From positions 1 to 64,000 of the forward strand of contig JAKSNJ010000002.1 of NCBI GenBank assembly GCA_024399965.1: a DNA stretch of 64,000 bases, written 5' to 3'. Shown here one piece after another: positions 45,891 through 54,900 of the stretch. Made by a program: the position numbers and the translations under genes. The notes below the pieces were generated by a model that was not told the origin of the DNA, made no database searches, and was given only the letters and a program-made list of their open reading frames with translations. The first letter of the stretch is position 1. Every line of letters starts with the position of its first letter. Source of the DNA: Paludibacteraceae bacterium. Lineage in GTDB: Bacteria > Bacteroidota > Bacteroidia > Bacteroidales > Paludibacteraceae.

Positions 45891-47325
45891 ACATATTGCT
45901 TGTCTTGCATTGGTTGGGCTAACCTTAGTGGCTTGCAAAGAAAAGGAACCAACAGAACCAATGCCTACCACACCGCTTGCCTTCCCTTATGCGGAAGGCG
46001 GTGGTAAATATACTACGGGAGGACGTGGTGGAGTAGTGTACCATGTAACATCCACCAAAGACTCCAATGATATAGGCACTTTGCGTTATGGCATCAATTT
46101 ATCGGGTACACGTACCATCGTCTTCGATGTGTCGGGTACGATTAATCTTAAGTCTCCACTTAATATCACTCAGGGGGCTATTACTATTGCCGGTCAAACT
46201 GCTCCGGGTGATGGTATCTGCATAGCCGGCTATCCTGTAGTGGTTAAGTGTAGTAATGTGATTATTCGTTTCTTGCGTTTCCGCATGGGTGATGAGAATG
46301 GTCAGGAAGCCGATGCTTTAGGGCTTGACGGACGCCACGATGTGATAATAGACCACTGCTCATGTTCGTGGTCAACGGACGAGTGTGTGTCGTGCTACAA
46401 CAATACTAATTTTACATTGCAATATTGTTTCATCACCGAATCGCTTAACAATTCAGTACATGCCAAGGGCGCACATGGTTATGGTGGTATATGGGGCGGT
46501 ATCAATGCTTCGTTCCACCACAACCTAATGGCGCATCACAACTCGCGTATGCCACGTTTTGACCACGATTTTGTAACAGCCAAGGTCAAAAACACACAGA
46601 TGAAAGTTGATTTCATCAACAACGTAGTCTATAACTGGGGCGGCAATTCTGCCTATGGTGGTGAATCGGCTTCCAAGTCGGGCAATCAACGTTGTATAAA
46701 CTATATCAACAACTACTATAAACCCGGTCCAGCCACCAAGTCAGGCGTCAAGGCACGCCTCTTGAATCCCACCACCAAGTGTGGCAACTGTGTCGATAGC
46801 CCGGGCGGAACAGTCATACCAGGAAAATTCTATTTGGTAGGCAACTATATGTACGGCTCCAACGATGTCACGGCGGACAACTGGAGTGGTGTTTTCCCTG
46901 ATGAATCCGGCAAGAAATCTCAATGCAAAGCCGATGCCCGTTTCACGTTTGATAACGCCTATACCAAAGAGCAGTCTGCTCAAGAGGCCTATGAAACGGT
47001 CCTCACCAAAGCCGGTTGTAGTTTGCACCGTGATGCGATAGATGCACGTATTGTCAATGAGGTACGCAATGGCACTTCTACCTACAATGGCAGCAACGGC
47101 TCCAAGGGTGGACTGATAGATACCCCGGCCGATGTGCAAGGCAGAATAGAATATAAATCGGCTCCTGCGCCTGACGATACTGACCGAGACGGTATGCCCG
47201 ATGAGTGGGAAACGGCACACGGACTCAATCCCAATAGTATGTCCGATGGTAATGCCACCACGCTCAATCCCCCCTACACCAATTTGGAGGTTTACCTCAA
47301 CGATTTGGTCAAACACCTCTATTGA
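45874..47325 (+). CDS. Pectate lyase family lipoprotein (PL1-like)
   Basis: 483 residues. The first ATG overlaps the susD gene; it opens a lipoprotein signal with lipobox VAC (LVGLTLVAC). A right-handed beta-helix follows: AITIAGQTAPGDG, IIRFLRFRMGD, DHCSCSWSTDE and HHNLMAHHNSRMPRFDH, the pattern of polysaccharide lyase family 1 with calcium-binding aspartates and the catalytic arginine region. The C-terminus has a calcium-type DDTDRDGMPDEWE motif. It should cut polygalacturonate at the cell surface and feed SusCD. The CE8 pectinesterase at 24607-26397 would supply demethylated substrate. Confidence 0.88.
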   Translation: MTISIKHIACLALVGLTLVACKEKEPTEPMPTTPLAFPYAEGGGKYTTGGRGGVVYHVTSTKDSNDIGTLRYGINLSGTRTIVFDVSGTINLKSPLNITQGAITIAGQTAPGDGICIAGYPVVVKCSNVIIRFLRFRMGDENGQEADALGLDGRHDVIIDHCSCSWSTDECVSCYNNTNFTLQYCFITESLNNSVHAKGAHGYGGIWGGINASFHHNLMAHHNSRMPRFDHDFVTAKVKNTQMKVDFINNVVYNWGGNSAYGGESASKSGNQRCINYINNYYKPGPATKSGVKARLLNPTTKCGNCVDSPGGTVIPGKFYLVGNYMYGSNDVTADNWSGVFPDESGKKSQCKADARFTFDNAYTKEQSAQEAYETVLTKAGCSLHRDAIDARIVNEVRNGTSTYNGSNGSKGGLIDTPADVQGRIEYKSAPAPDDTDRDGMPDEWETAHGLNPNSMSDGNATTLNPPYTNLEVYLNDLVKHLY

Positions 47326-47328
47326 TAA

Positions 47329-47358
47329 AAATGCACAACAGATTGTGCATTTTTTTTG
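47329..47358 (+). terminator. Intrinsic terminator of the PUL
   Basis: ATGCACAA/TTGTGCAT stem with a 4-nt loop followed by eight T, starting 5 nt after the lyase stop codon. Confidence 0.85.
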
Positions 47359-47631
47359 ATTTTTGCACATTGTATCGTGCATTTTTGTTGTTTATCGTCA
47401 GAAAACCAATAGTCTATAGGACTGTGATAAAGAAATACAGAAAGGACTATATGCTTGCATAATAGGACTTTATGGATTTATTTAGTACATCAGCAGTAAA
47501 ACTGCGTATTGGTTTCCTGAGGTTTTTATGGTTTTTGTTTATTTTATCGCAACAGCACTAAAAAATGGAAGGAAAAACAAAAATTCCACATTTTCCGTCA
47601 AAAAATACTTGTATTATTCAAATAAATGTTG
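47359..47631. other. Gene-free stretch with pairing potential
   Basis: No ORF of interest. AAACCAATA (47403-47411) can pair with TATTGGTTT (47507-47515), enclosing a perfect GCAGT/ACTGC hairpin (47493-47505) and three copies of an AGGACT motif. No strong promoter precedes it. This may be a small RNA of about 115 nt or simply inverted sequence. Confidence 0.35.
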
Positions 47632-47640
47632 TAACTTTGC
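47608..47640 (+). promoter_or_regulatory. Promoter of the 223-residue exported protein
   Basis: CTTG at 47608-47611, 20 bases, TAACTTTGC at 47632-47640. The leader to the ATG is about 65 nt and AT-rich. Confidence 0.7.
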
Positions 47641-47712
47641 ACTCGAATTTGGAAAATAAGGTTTCAAACCTTGATAATAGTACTATTAATCAATTAAAAA
47701 TTTAAAACAATT

Positions 47713-48384
47713 ATGAAAAAAATCTTCTTCTTTGCAGCTGCTATGTGCGCTGCTTTGACCGCAAGTGCAATTAACAATGGCACTTATTCTTTCGCTAATG
47801 TTGCTGCTGCTGGTGATTTTACAATCACAGGTGCTAAAGCTAACTCTGGTACTACTGAGACAAAATTGGTGTATGATATGGAAGCTGCTGGCACTCCTAT
47901 CGTGGCTACTCCTACCGCTCTGTCTTCTGATATCAAATTTACTATTGTTCACAATAGTGAGGCTAAAACTAAATATTTCACGATTGCTTTAGGTGACTAT
48001 TTTGAGTTCGGTGGTAAAGGTGGTATTTTGGAAATCAGCAATGCCCCTATAGGTCAAACGCTAGTTCTTCACATTGCTAACAAGAGTGATAAAGGTGATG
48101 GTAAAATTGCTATTGCTGACTGCGTTGGTGTGAATGGTGCTGATGTTACTCTACCTGCTAAAACATCGGATGGTTACACCTATGTAGATGCTGAATACCA
48201 AATCACTGCTCCTTCCGTATCTATCAAAGAGAACGTTTATGGCTATCGTATCCAATCTATCACCATTGGTGCTGGCACAGGTCTGCCAACAGTTGCTGCT
48301 GAAGCTGCTCAGAATAAGATTATCGTTAACGGTCAAATGAAAGTTTGGGACGGCAAAGCTTGGGTTAACATGCTTGGTTTATAA
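47713..48384 (+). CDS. Small exported protein with shared C-terminal tail
   Basis: 223 residues with signal peptide MKKIFFFAAAMCAALTASA. The mature part is a small beta-rich domain of unknown function (GTYSFANVAAAGDFTITG, YFTIALGDYFEFGGKGGIL). I do not recognise the family. The end KIIVNGQMKVWDGKAWVNMLG has the tail pattern shared with the giant proteins. Codon usage is strongly biased to A/T-ending codons (GCT, GGT), which suggests high expression, as do the strong promoter and terminator on both sides. It is a single-gene transcription unit. Confidence 0.75.
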   Translation: MKKIFFFAAAMCAALTASAINNGTYSFANVAAAGDFTITGAKANSGTTETKLVYDMEAAGTPIVATPTALSSDIKFTIVHNSEAKTKYFTIALGDYFEFGGKGGILEISNAPIGQTLVLHIANKSDKGDGKIAIADCVGVNGADVTLPAKTSDGYTYVDAEYQITAPSVSIKENVYGYRIQSITIGAGTGLPTVAAEAAQNKIIVNGQMKVWDGKAWVNMLGL

Positions 48385-48407
48385 GCCGTTTCTATTTGGC
48401 AATATAC

Positions 48408-48436
48408 TAAAAAGCAGGCCTTCGGGTCTGCTTTTT
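48408..48436 (+). terminator. Intrinsic terminator after the 223-residue gene
   Basis: AAGCAGGCC-TTCG-GGTCTGCTT stem (one mismatch) with a stable TTCG loop and six T. Confidence 0.85.
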
Positions 48437-48446
48437 TGTGCAAAAA

Positions 48447-48479
48447 CTTGCATATATTAAAAAAAAAGTGTAACTTTGC
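48447..48479 (+). promoter_or_regulatory. Promoter of the BspA-like LRR gene
   Basis: CTTG at 48447-48450, 20 bases, TAACTTTGC at 48471-48479, 35 nt before the ATG. It may also serve tmRNA and typA, which lack a visible promoter. Confidence 0.7.
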
Positions 48480-48514
48480 ACGCTTTTTGTTAAGGGTTCC
48501 TTAAATCGCATCAC

Positions 48515-49522
48515 ATGAAGAAGATTGGTCTTATATTTTGTTGTGCTTGGGCGTGCGTTGTTTCTGCGTTCGCGTACAGCGTTACGGTGGAGGGAATGAC
48601 CTTTGTTCTTAACACCACGCGCCGAACGGCTACACTCTCCAAGGCAGACCCCACGGTGGTCAAATACGATGTGCCCGGTTTCTTAACCGACTACGGAATG
48701 CGGTTCCAAACCACTGCCATCGGGCGTTTGGCGTTTGCGGAGTGCTATGACTTGCAGTCGATTCACTTGCCCGAGGGCATAGAGGAGATTGAGTCCTCTG
48801 CCTTTGAGGAATGTATATCGTTGAGGGAGATTAACCTCCCTTCTACGCTCACCACCATTGGCGAAAATGCCTTTTGGAATTGTGAAAAACTGGCGAACAT
48901 CGTCCTGCCCGAGCAACTGAAGGAGTTAGGAACGGGCTGCTTTGGCGGCTGTGCCATGACCTCGATGGATATTCCTGCCAATGTCAAAACGATTGGCGAA
49001 CACCTCTTCATGGCATGTTCCAAGTTATGCAACGTCCGCGTAGCGGGTGACAACAAGCATTACGATTCGCGTGATAACTGCAACGCTATCATCGACTCGC
49101 ATACCAATGTGCTCATCGCCGGCTGTGAGGGCAGTCATATACCTTCCTCCGTGGTCGCTATTGCCGACTATGCCTTCAAGGAGTGCTGGGGACTGGTCTC
49201 GGTGGTTATACCCTCGTCTGTCAAAACGATTGGCAAAGAGGCGTTTAAGGAGTGTTACCACCTCACCTCGCTCACCTTGACTCCCGGACTGAAGACCATC
49301 GGCGATTCGGGCTTTGAGCAGTGCAACGCACTACAGACGGTCACTTTGCCGGACGGATTGCAAACCATTGGCAATAAGGCATTTCGCAACTGCACACAGT
49401 TACAGCCGGTTACCATTCCGGCTTCCGTAACGAGCATTGGCGAACAGGTGTTTGAGGTCATTGACGAGTCCCAACTGGTCGTCGAGGAAGACGATGAAGA
49501 CGAAGAAGACGAATACTATTAA
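48515..49522 (+). CDS. Exported BspA-type leucine-rich repeat protein
   Basis: 335 residues with signal peptide MKKIGLIFCCAWACVVSAFA. About nine BspA-like (LRR_5) repeats of 22-24 residues follow, each with the pattern IG..AF..C..L..V.LP, for example TIGENAFWNCEKL and TIGDSGFEQCNAL. Such proteins are surface or secreted adhesins in oral and gut Bacteroidales. The C-terminus is an acidic tail (VEEDDEDEEDEYY) and lacks the shared tail motif seen on other exported proteins here. The gene ends 30 nt before tmRNA; the spacer is made of CTCTAAA heptamers. Confidence 0.88.
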   Translation: MKKIGLIFCCAWACVVSAFAYSVTVEGMTFVLNTTRRTATLSKADPTVVKYDVPGFLTDYGMRFQTTAIGRLAFAECYDLQSIHLPEGIEEIESSAFEECISLREINLPSTLTTIGENAFWNCEKLANIVLPEQLKELGTGCFGGCAMTSMDIPANVKTIGEHLFMACSKLCNVRVAGDNKHYDSRDNCNAIIDSHTNVLIAGCEGSHIPSSVVAIADYAFKECWGLVSVVIPSSVKTIGKEAFKECYHLTSLTLTPGLKTIGDSGFEQCNALQTVTLPDGLQTIGNKAFRNCTQLQPVTIPASVTSIGEQVFEVIDESQLVVEEDDEDEEDEYY

Positions 49523-49549
49523 CTCTAAACTCTAAACTCTAAACTATAA
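49523..49549 (+). repeat. CTCTAAA heptamer array between LRR gene and tmRNA
   Basis: AACTCTA repeated about three and a half times fills the 30-nt spacer. It is the same motif that flanks the 30-nt palindromes at 2349 and 3421. Confidence 0.85.
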
Positions 49550-49552
49550 AAA

Positions 49553-49942
49553 GGGGATAATTGGTTTTGACAGCAGGTAGAATAGGTATGTAAGCATGCC
49601 GAGTATGGACACCGCTCGTTAATCGGGTCTAAACAGTTTAACTGGCAACAATACTGTAGCTCTCGCTGCTTGATCTGAAGTATAGTAGGATCGCTTTTTC
49701 CTGATGCAAGGCATCGGGACGGGACATCGCTCCAAGCCAAGCTTCGCGGCTGAATGGGTTTAGCGGTGCGGAAATAGCGAAGATAGTCCTTTAGGGCTGC
49801 GACTGAGGGACGAAAACGTAGCAGATAAGCCGGTGGTTGGTGGCTTGGGTCTTGCCAACGGACGAAAACGAAGGCCAAGATAAGCATGTAGAAAACGTAT
49901 TGATTCCTTGTTTGGACGCGGGTTCGAATCCCGCTATCTCCA
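49553..49942 (+). ncRNA. ssrA: Transfer-messenger RNA (tmRNA)
   Basis: About 390 nt. The 5' GGGGATA pairs with TATCTCC at 49935-49941, forming the alanine-tRNA-like acceptor with discriminator A at 49942; the T-arm GGTTCGAATCCC is complete. CCA is not encoded and must be added. The tag reading frame runs 49644-49673, giving GNNTVALAA and TGA, close to the GENNYALAA type known from Bacteroidales. tmRNA rescues stalled ribosomes and marks their products for proteolysis. No TAnnTTTG promoter is visible in the 30-nt gap upstream. Its 3' end lies 4 nt before the typA ATG. Confidence 0.95.
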
Positions 49943-49946
49943 CAGT

Positions 49947-51755
49947 ATGCAAAAGATTAGAAACATAGCGATTATCGCGCACGTTGACCACGGAAAAACT
50001 ACCTTGGTTGACAAGATGCTGTACACCGCCAAGGTCGTACAGGAGTCACGCCAAGAGGGCGTTGAGAACAAAGAGTTAATACTTGATAACAACGACCTTG
50101 AGCGCGAACGAGGCATCACCATTCTCGCCAAGAACGTGGCGATTGATTACAAGGGCTATAAAATCAACATCATCGACACTCCGGGCCACGCCGATTTCGG
50201 TGGCGAGGTAGAGCGTGTCCTCAACATGGCGGACGGCGTACTGCTGCTCGTTGACGCCTTCGAGGGACCTATGCCGCAGACCCGTTTCGTGCTGCAAAAA
50301 GCCCTTGAGCTGAACCTCAAACCCATTGTCGTCATCAACAAGGTTGATAAACTCAACTGCCGTCCCGACGAGGTGCAGGAGGCCGTTTTTGACCTTATGC
50401 TCAACCTCGACGCTACCGACGACCAACTCGATTTCCAAACCATCTATGGCAGTGCCAAAAACGGCTGGATGTCCACCGACTGGCACAAACCCACTACCGA
50501 CCTCACCGCACTCATGGACGCCATCATCGAGTATATACCCGCGCCCGAAGTGCTGGAGGGTACGCCGCAGATGCTCATCACATCGTTGGACTATAACCCC
50601 TATGTGGGGCGTATTGCCGTCGGACGTGTACACCGTGGCACGCTCAAGGACGGACAGCAGGTCATGCTTGCCAAAAAAGACGGCACTATGGTCAAGACCA
50701 AGATTAAGGAACTGCACACCTTCTCGGGCATGGGACATACTAAGACCGACCAAATGTCCTCCGGCGATATATGTGCCCTGATTGGTATTGACGGCTTTGA
50801 GATTGGCGACACTATTTGCGACATCGAGCACCCCGAACCGCTCAAACCTATTGCCATTGACGAGCCCACTATGTCGATGACTTTCACCATCAACGATAGT
50901 CCTTTCTTTGGGCAGGACGGTAAATTCGTCACCTCAAGACATATACACGACCGCCTGATGAAGGAGTTGGAGAAGAACCTCGCCCTGCGTGTCGAACCCA
51001 GTGCTTCTGATTCGTCGTGGCGTGTTTATGGACGTGGCGTGCTGCACCTCAGCGTCCTCATTGAGACCATGCGCCGTGAGGGCTACGAACTGCAGGTCGG
51101 ACAGCCGCAGGTCATCATCAAGGAGATTGATGGCGTCAAGTGCGAACCGATTGAGCAACTTACCGTCAATACACCCGAGGAGTGTTCCGGCAAGATTATC
51201 GAATATGTCACTGTCCGCAAGGGCGAGATGACCAAGATGGAGATGGTCAACGACCGTGTCCAACTCGAGTTCACTATTCCCAGCCGGGGCATCATCGGTA
51301 TGCGTACGTTCGTTATGAACGTCAGTGCCGGTGAGGCGATTATGGCGCACCGTTTCCTCGACTTTGAGCCCTACAAGGGGGACATCGAGAAGCGTATCAA
51401 CGGCTCGCTCATTGCTATGGAAACAGGTACCGCATCGGCGTATGCCTTGGATAAGTTGCAGGACCGCGGACGTTTCTTCATTGACCCGCAGGAGGAAGTC
51501 TATGCCGGTCAGGTGGTAGGCGAGAATGCCAAGGAGGGGGACATCGTTATCAATGTCATCAAGGCGAAGAACCTCACCAATATGCGTTCCAAGTCGGCGG
51601 ACGATAAGGCCGTCTTGGCGCCGGCTGTCAAGTTCTCCTTGGAGGAGGCATTGGAGTATATCAAGGAAGATGAATATGTGGAGGTTACGCCCAAATCTAT
51701 GCGCTTGCGCAAGATTATCTTGGACGAACTCGAGCGCAAACGCGCCAACCGCTAA
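49947..51755 (+). CDS. typA: Ribosome-associated translational GTPase TypA/BipA
   Basis: 602 residues, normal for BipA. G1 [10 protein letters not shown]3 [16 protein letters not shown]4 NKVDK, then the EF-G-like domains and the BipA-specific C-terminal domain. It binds the 70S ribosome and supports 50S assembly and stress or low-temperature growth. [19 protein letters not shown] is the family's standard N-terminus, so the ATG at 49947 is firm even though it is only 4 nt after the tmRNA 3' end. After tmRNA maturation the remaining mRNA would have almost no 5' leader. Confidence 0.95.
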   Translation: MQKIRNIAIIAHVDHGKTTLVDKMLYTAKVVQESRQEGVENKELILDNNDLERERGITILAKNVAIDYKGYKINIIDTPGHADFGGEVERVLNMADGVLLLVDAFEGPMPQTRFVLQKALELNLKPIVVINKVDKLNCRPDEVQEAVFDLMLNLDATDDQLDFQTIYGSAKNGWMSTDWHKPTTDLTALMDAIIEYIPAPEVLEGTPQMLITSLDYNPYVGRIAVGRVHRGTLKDGQQVMLAKKDGTMVKTKIKELHTFSGMGHTKTDQMSSGDICALIGIDGFEIGDTICDIEHPEPLKPIAIDEPTMSMTFTINDSPFFGQDGKFVTSRHIHDRLMKELEKNLALRVEPSASDSSWRVYGRGVLHLSVLIETMRREGYELQVGQPQVIIKEIDGVKCEPIEQLTVNTPEECSGKIIEYVTVRKGEMTKMEMVNDRVQLEFTIPSRGIIGMRTFVMNVSAGEAIMAHRFLDFEPYKGDIEKRINGSLIAMETGTASAYALDKLQDRGRFFIDPQEEVYAGQVVGENAKEGDIVINVIKAKNLTNMRSKSADDKAVLAPAVKFSLEEALEYIKEDEYVEVTPKSMRLRKIILDELERKRANR

Positions 51756-51818
51756 CCCCTCACCGTGCATTGTGCATTGTCAACTGTCAACCGTCAAACC
51801 GTCTATATTCGTATCTTT

Positions 51819-51857
51819 GTAACGTGCTGATAATCAATATCGGCACGTTACTTTTTT
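51819..51857 (+). terminator. Intrinsic terminator after typA
   Basis: GTAACGTGCTGATA and TATCGGCACGTTAC form a 14-bp stem (one G-T pair) around ATCAA, followed by six T. It lies 64 nt after the stop; between are degenerate TCAACTG heptamers (51766-51797). Confidence 0.85.
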
Positions 51858-51878
51858 CTATATTGTACCCGCGCACCT

Positions 51879-51911
51879 ATTGCGTATGTGCGTAAAAAAT
51901 TGTACCTTTGC
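51879..51911 (+). promoter_or_regulatory. Promoter of the 2339-residue gene
   Basis: ATTG at 51879-51882, 20 bases, TACCTTTGC at 51903-51911. The leader is about 50 nt, A/T-rich. Confidence 0.7.
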
Positions 51912-51968
51912 ACTCGCAAAGGTTAGTTTTTATATTAATAACAAAATATTAACTAAAAATCTATTATT

Positions 51969-54900
51969 ATGACGCACAACAACTTTTTATCGCGTTTAAC
52001 GCATTTTGTTGCGAACGGACGGGTTTCTACCCCCCCCTGTAATTCGCACGGTTTTTTACGGGTGTTTACCGACGGCGAGCCGACGGCGAACCGACAGCGA
52101 ATCGACAGCGAGTGCTGCCGTGGTCTTACCGACGGTCGACCGACGGTCGAATATGCCGTGCAGCACACGTTGAGGTACGCTTTTCTTCTCCTTACCTTCA
52201 CTCTGATGGTGAGCACTAATGCGTGGGGATACACCTTCCAAGGGAATGAGGTCTTTTATATGGATCGTGTTATTACCGATGAGAACGGCAATAATACACA
52301 ATTCCTTGGTGGAGATAATCCAAGATGTGATTTTAACTTTTACAATGGTAGTGAGTTTATTGGCGGAGTTAGAGGAACCCTGATAGATGACAATAAGATC
52401 ATTAAGTTTGCAGTTCCTTCGGATTGGAGAGGCAAGACTGCCGACAAAGTTAAAGCCAAACGAATAAATGAAGATGGAAGTGGTGATTATTCAAGTACCT
52501 ACAAAGATGTTTTCAACTACCCTACAAATAATTATGTGAAAGCAAGTGGAACAACTAAGAACCATCTGGAATGGGGCACTTATACCGAACAAGGTGGCGG
52601 CGATGAACCTACTACCAAGACTTTCAAAGGCGGTGAGGTGTTCTATATGAAACAAAATACCATTGCTAAAGACGGTCAGAGCCATGACTTTATGAAATAT
52701 GATCGCTGTGACTTCAACTTATACGATGCTAATGGCAGCTTCCTTAATAAAGCCCTTTCGGCAGAAAAAATTCCGAATACAGACCCTGCTATGCTGAAAT
52801 TTGTGGTGCCTGCTGAATATGCCGGTACGGTTTGGGCAAAAGTGAAAGTTAAACAATTAGAGACTGGTGGTAAAGGACATAACGAAACCCAACAAGGTGA
52901 TATTCCAACAGATGGCAAGAACTATCTCATTAACGGAAACACCTGGGAGTGGGGCACTTATACCGAACCATTACCTTGGTCAAGTGACACCTATCAAACA
53001 TGGTATCTGACCGGTGACTTTACCAAACCGGGAGAGTTTGATCGATGGGATAATCCGACAAGTTATACATTTACAGATGTTGATGCATATCACAAACAGG
53101 TTACTATCAAGAACCTTGATCCTAATAATTCTCAAATATTCTCAAATCAAAATGGTCATAAACTTACTCGCTTTGAGATAGTAAAGGGAGATTGGAATGA
53201 TCCTCGTATCAACAAACCTCATTTTGATGCTGCTGGTTCTAATTGTGTGCTTATGGAGGATTGGAAATCACCATATGCCAGCAGTACTCGAATGGTTGTT
53301 GAACTTACCCAAAAGAGTGACATAACCTTTGATATTTGGCGTAGTGGTACAGGTGATGCAGACCGCCGTGTAACAATTACCATTACTCCTTCTACCGAGC
53401 CGGAACCTGACCCAACTCTCCAACCTTGGTCGGGAGACTCATATAAAGAGTGGTGGCTGACCGGTGACTTCACTTGCACGCAGAAGAATTATTTTGACGG
53501 ATGGGCAAATCCTACGGATAAAAAATTTACTCTCAGTCAAGACGGCTTGCACCAAACAGTAACTATCCAATTGGATCCGGCTACTGATGATGAAACAAAA
53601 ATCCATAACAACAATGGACATTATTTGACCCGTTTTGAAATTGTGAGTGGTGGGTGGAATACTGGTAATCCCCGTATCAATAAACCGCAATTTGATAGCG
53701 ATGGTTCCAATTGCTCGTTGCAGACCGACTGGAAAGAGTCAGGCAGTAACCGCATGACTTTTGAACTGACTCAAAAGAGCGATATCACCTTTGATATTTG
53801 GCGTTTGGGAACGTCTGCCAGCAATGCAGAACGCAAAGTAACCGTCACCATCACTCCTATTGAGCAATTCACGGTGGCATTTAACGATGGCAACACCCAA
53901 TTATCTTCACAACAGGTATATAGTGGCGAGCATCCTACCAAGCCCACAGACCCCTCCAAGACTGGTTACAGATTCCTTGGTTGGAGCGAGACAGACGGGG
54001 GCAACGTGGTGGATGTAACTACCGTTACCATCACATCTGCCAAGACGTTCTATGCCAAGTGGATACAACAATTTGAGGTTACATTTAATACCGATGGCGG
54101 TTCGACTGCTCCGGAAAAACAAACTATTGACAAAGGTAGTAAGGTGACCGAACCTGCTGACCCGACCAAGAGTGAGCGTATCTTTGTGGCTTGGCAGAAA
54201 AATGGTGTGAACTACGATTTCAATGCCGGTGTGACTGAATCATTTGAGTTGAAAGCCACTTGGAAAGAATATCCGTTGACCGGCGTTTCGCTCAATAAAT
54301 CGGAAGTCGAGTTGAAGAAGAACGAACAAGTAACTCTTACTACAACTCATAATCCTACTTATGCAGGCATACAAACCTCACAATGGTCAAGCGATCATCC
54401 AGAAATTGCCTCTGTGGAAAATGGCACAGTGACTGCCGTTGCTGTTGGTACGGCTACTATTACTTATTCGGCTACCGACAAAGAAGGTAATACTAAAACG
54501 GCTACATGCGCTATTACCGTTTCTTCGGGTAAGGCAAAACCAACCTTTACTTGGGTAATGGACGGTTCTGATTTTAATACTACCGTTTATCCGGGTGCTA
54601 TGTATCAGATTTCGGTAGAAGCCAACTCTATGTTGCCGACTTTGGCTATCAGCGGTGTTGGTACACTTTCCAATGAGGTCGTAAGTGGTAAGAAAGTATC
54701 TTATATATTGTCTATCCCTGCTGATGCAACAGGTAGTTTCACCTTAACGGCAAGTACCACCGAAACGGACGATTATGATGTGGCTGCCAATGTACAGAAT
54801 ATGACTGTTGCCACCTGCTCACGTGAAGATGTGAAGATGTACGAGTTCGTAATGTCAGACCGCACAGCCCAAACCGATATAGATGTTGATGGCGGTAAAG

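Noticed and set aside
40498..47325. Full pectin utilisation locus with its own regulator
   Set aside because: No HTCS, ECF sigma/anti-sigma or AraC-type regulator and no GH28 or other pectinolytic genes adjoin; only SusC, SusD and PL1 can be supported.
49908..49946. Start of typA at 49908
   Set aside because: These codons are the 3' part of tmRNA; the family N-terminus begins at 49947.
51812..51819. TATCTTTG box before the typA terminator as a promoter for a small RNA
   Set aside because: No -33 element at the right distance, and only the terminator hairpin would be transcribed.
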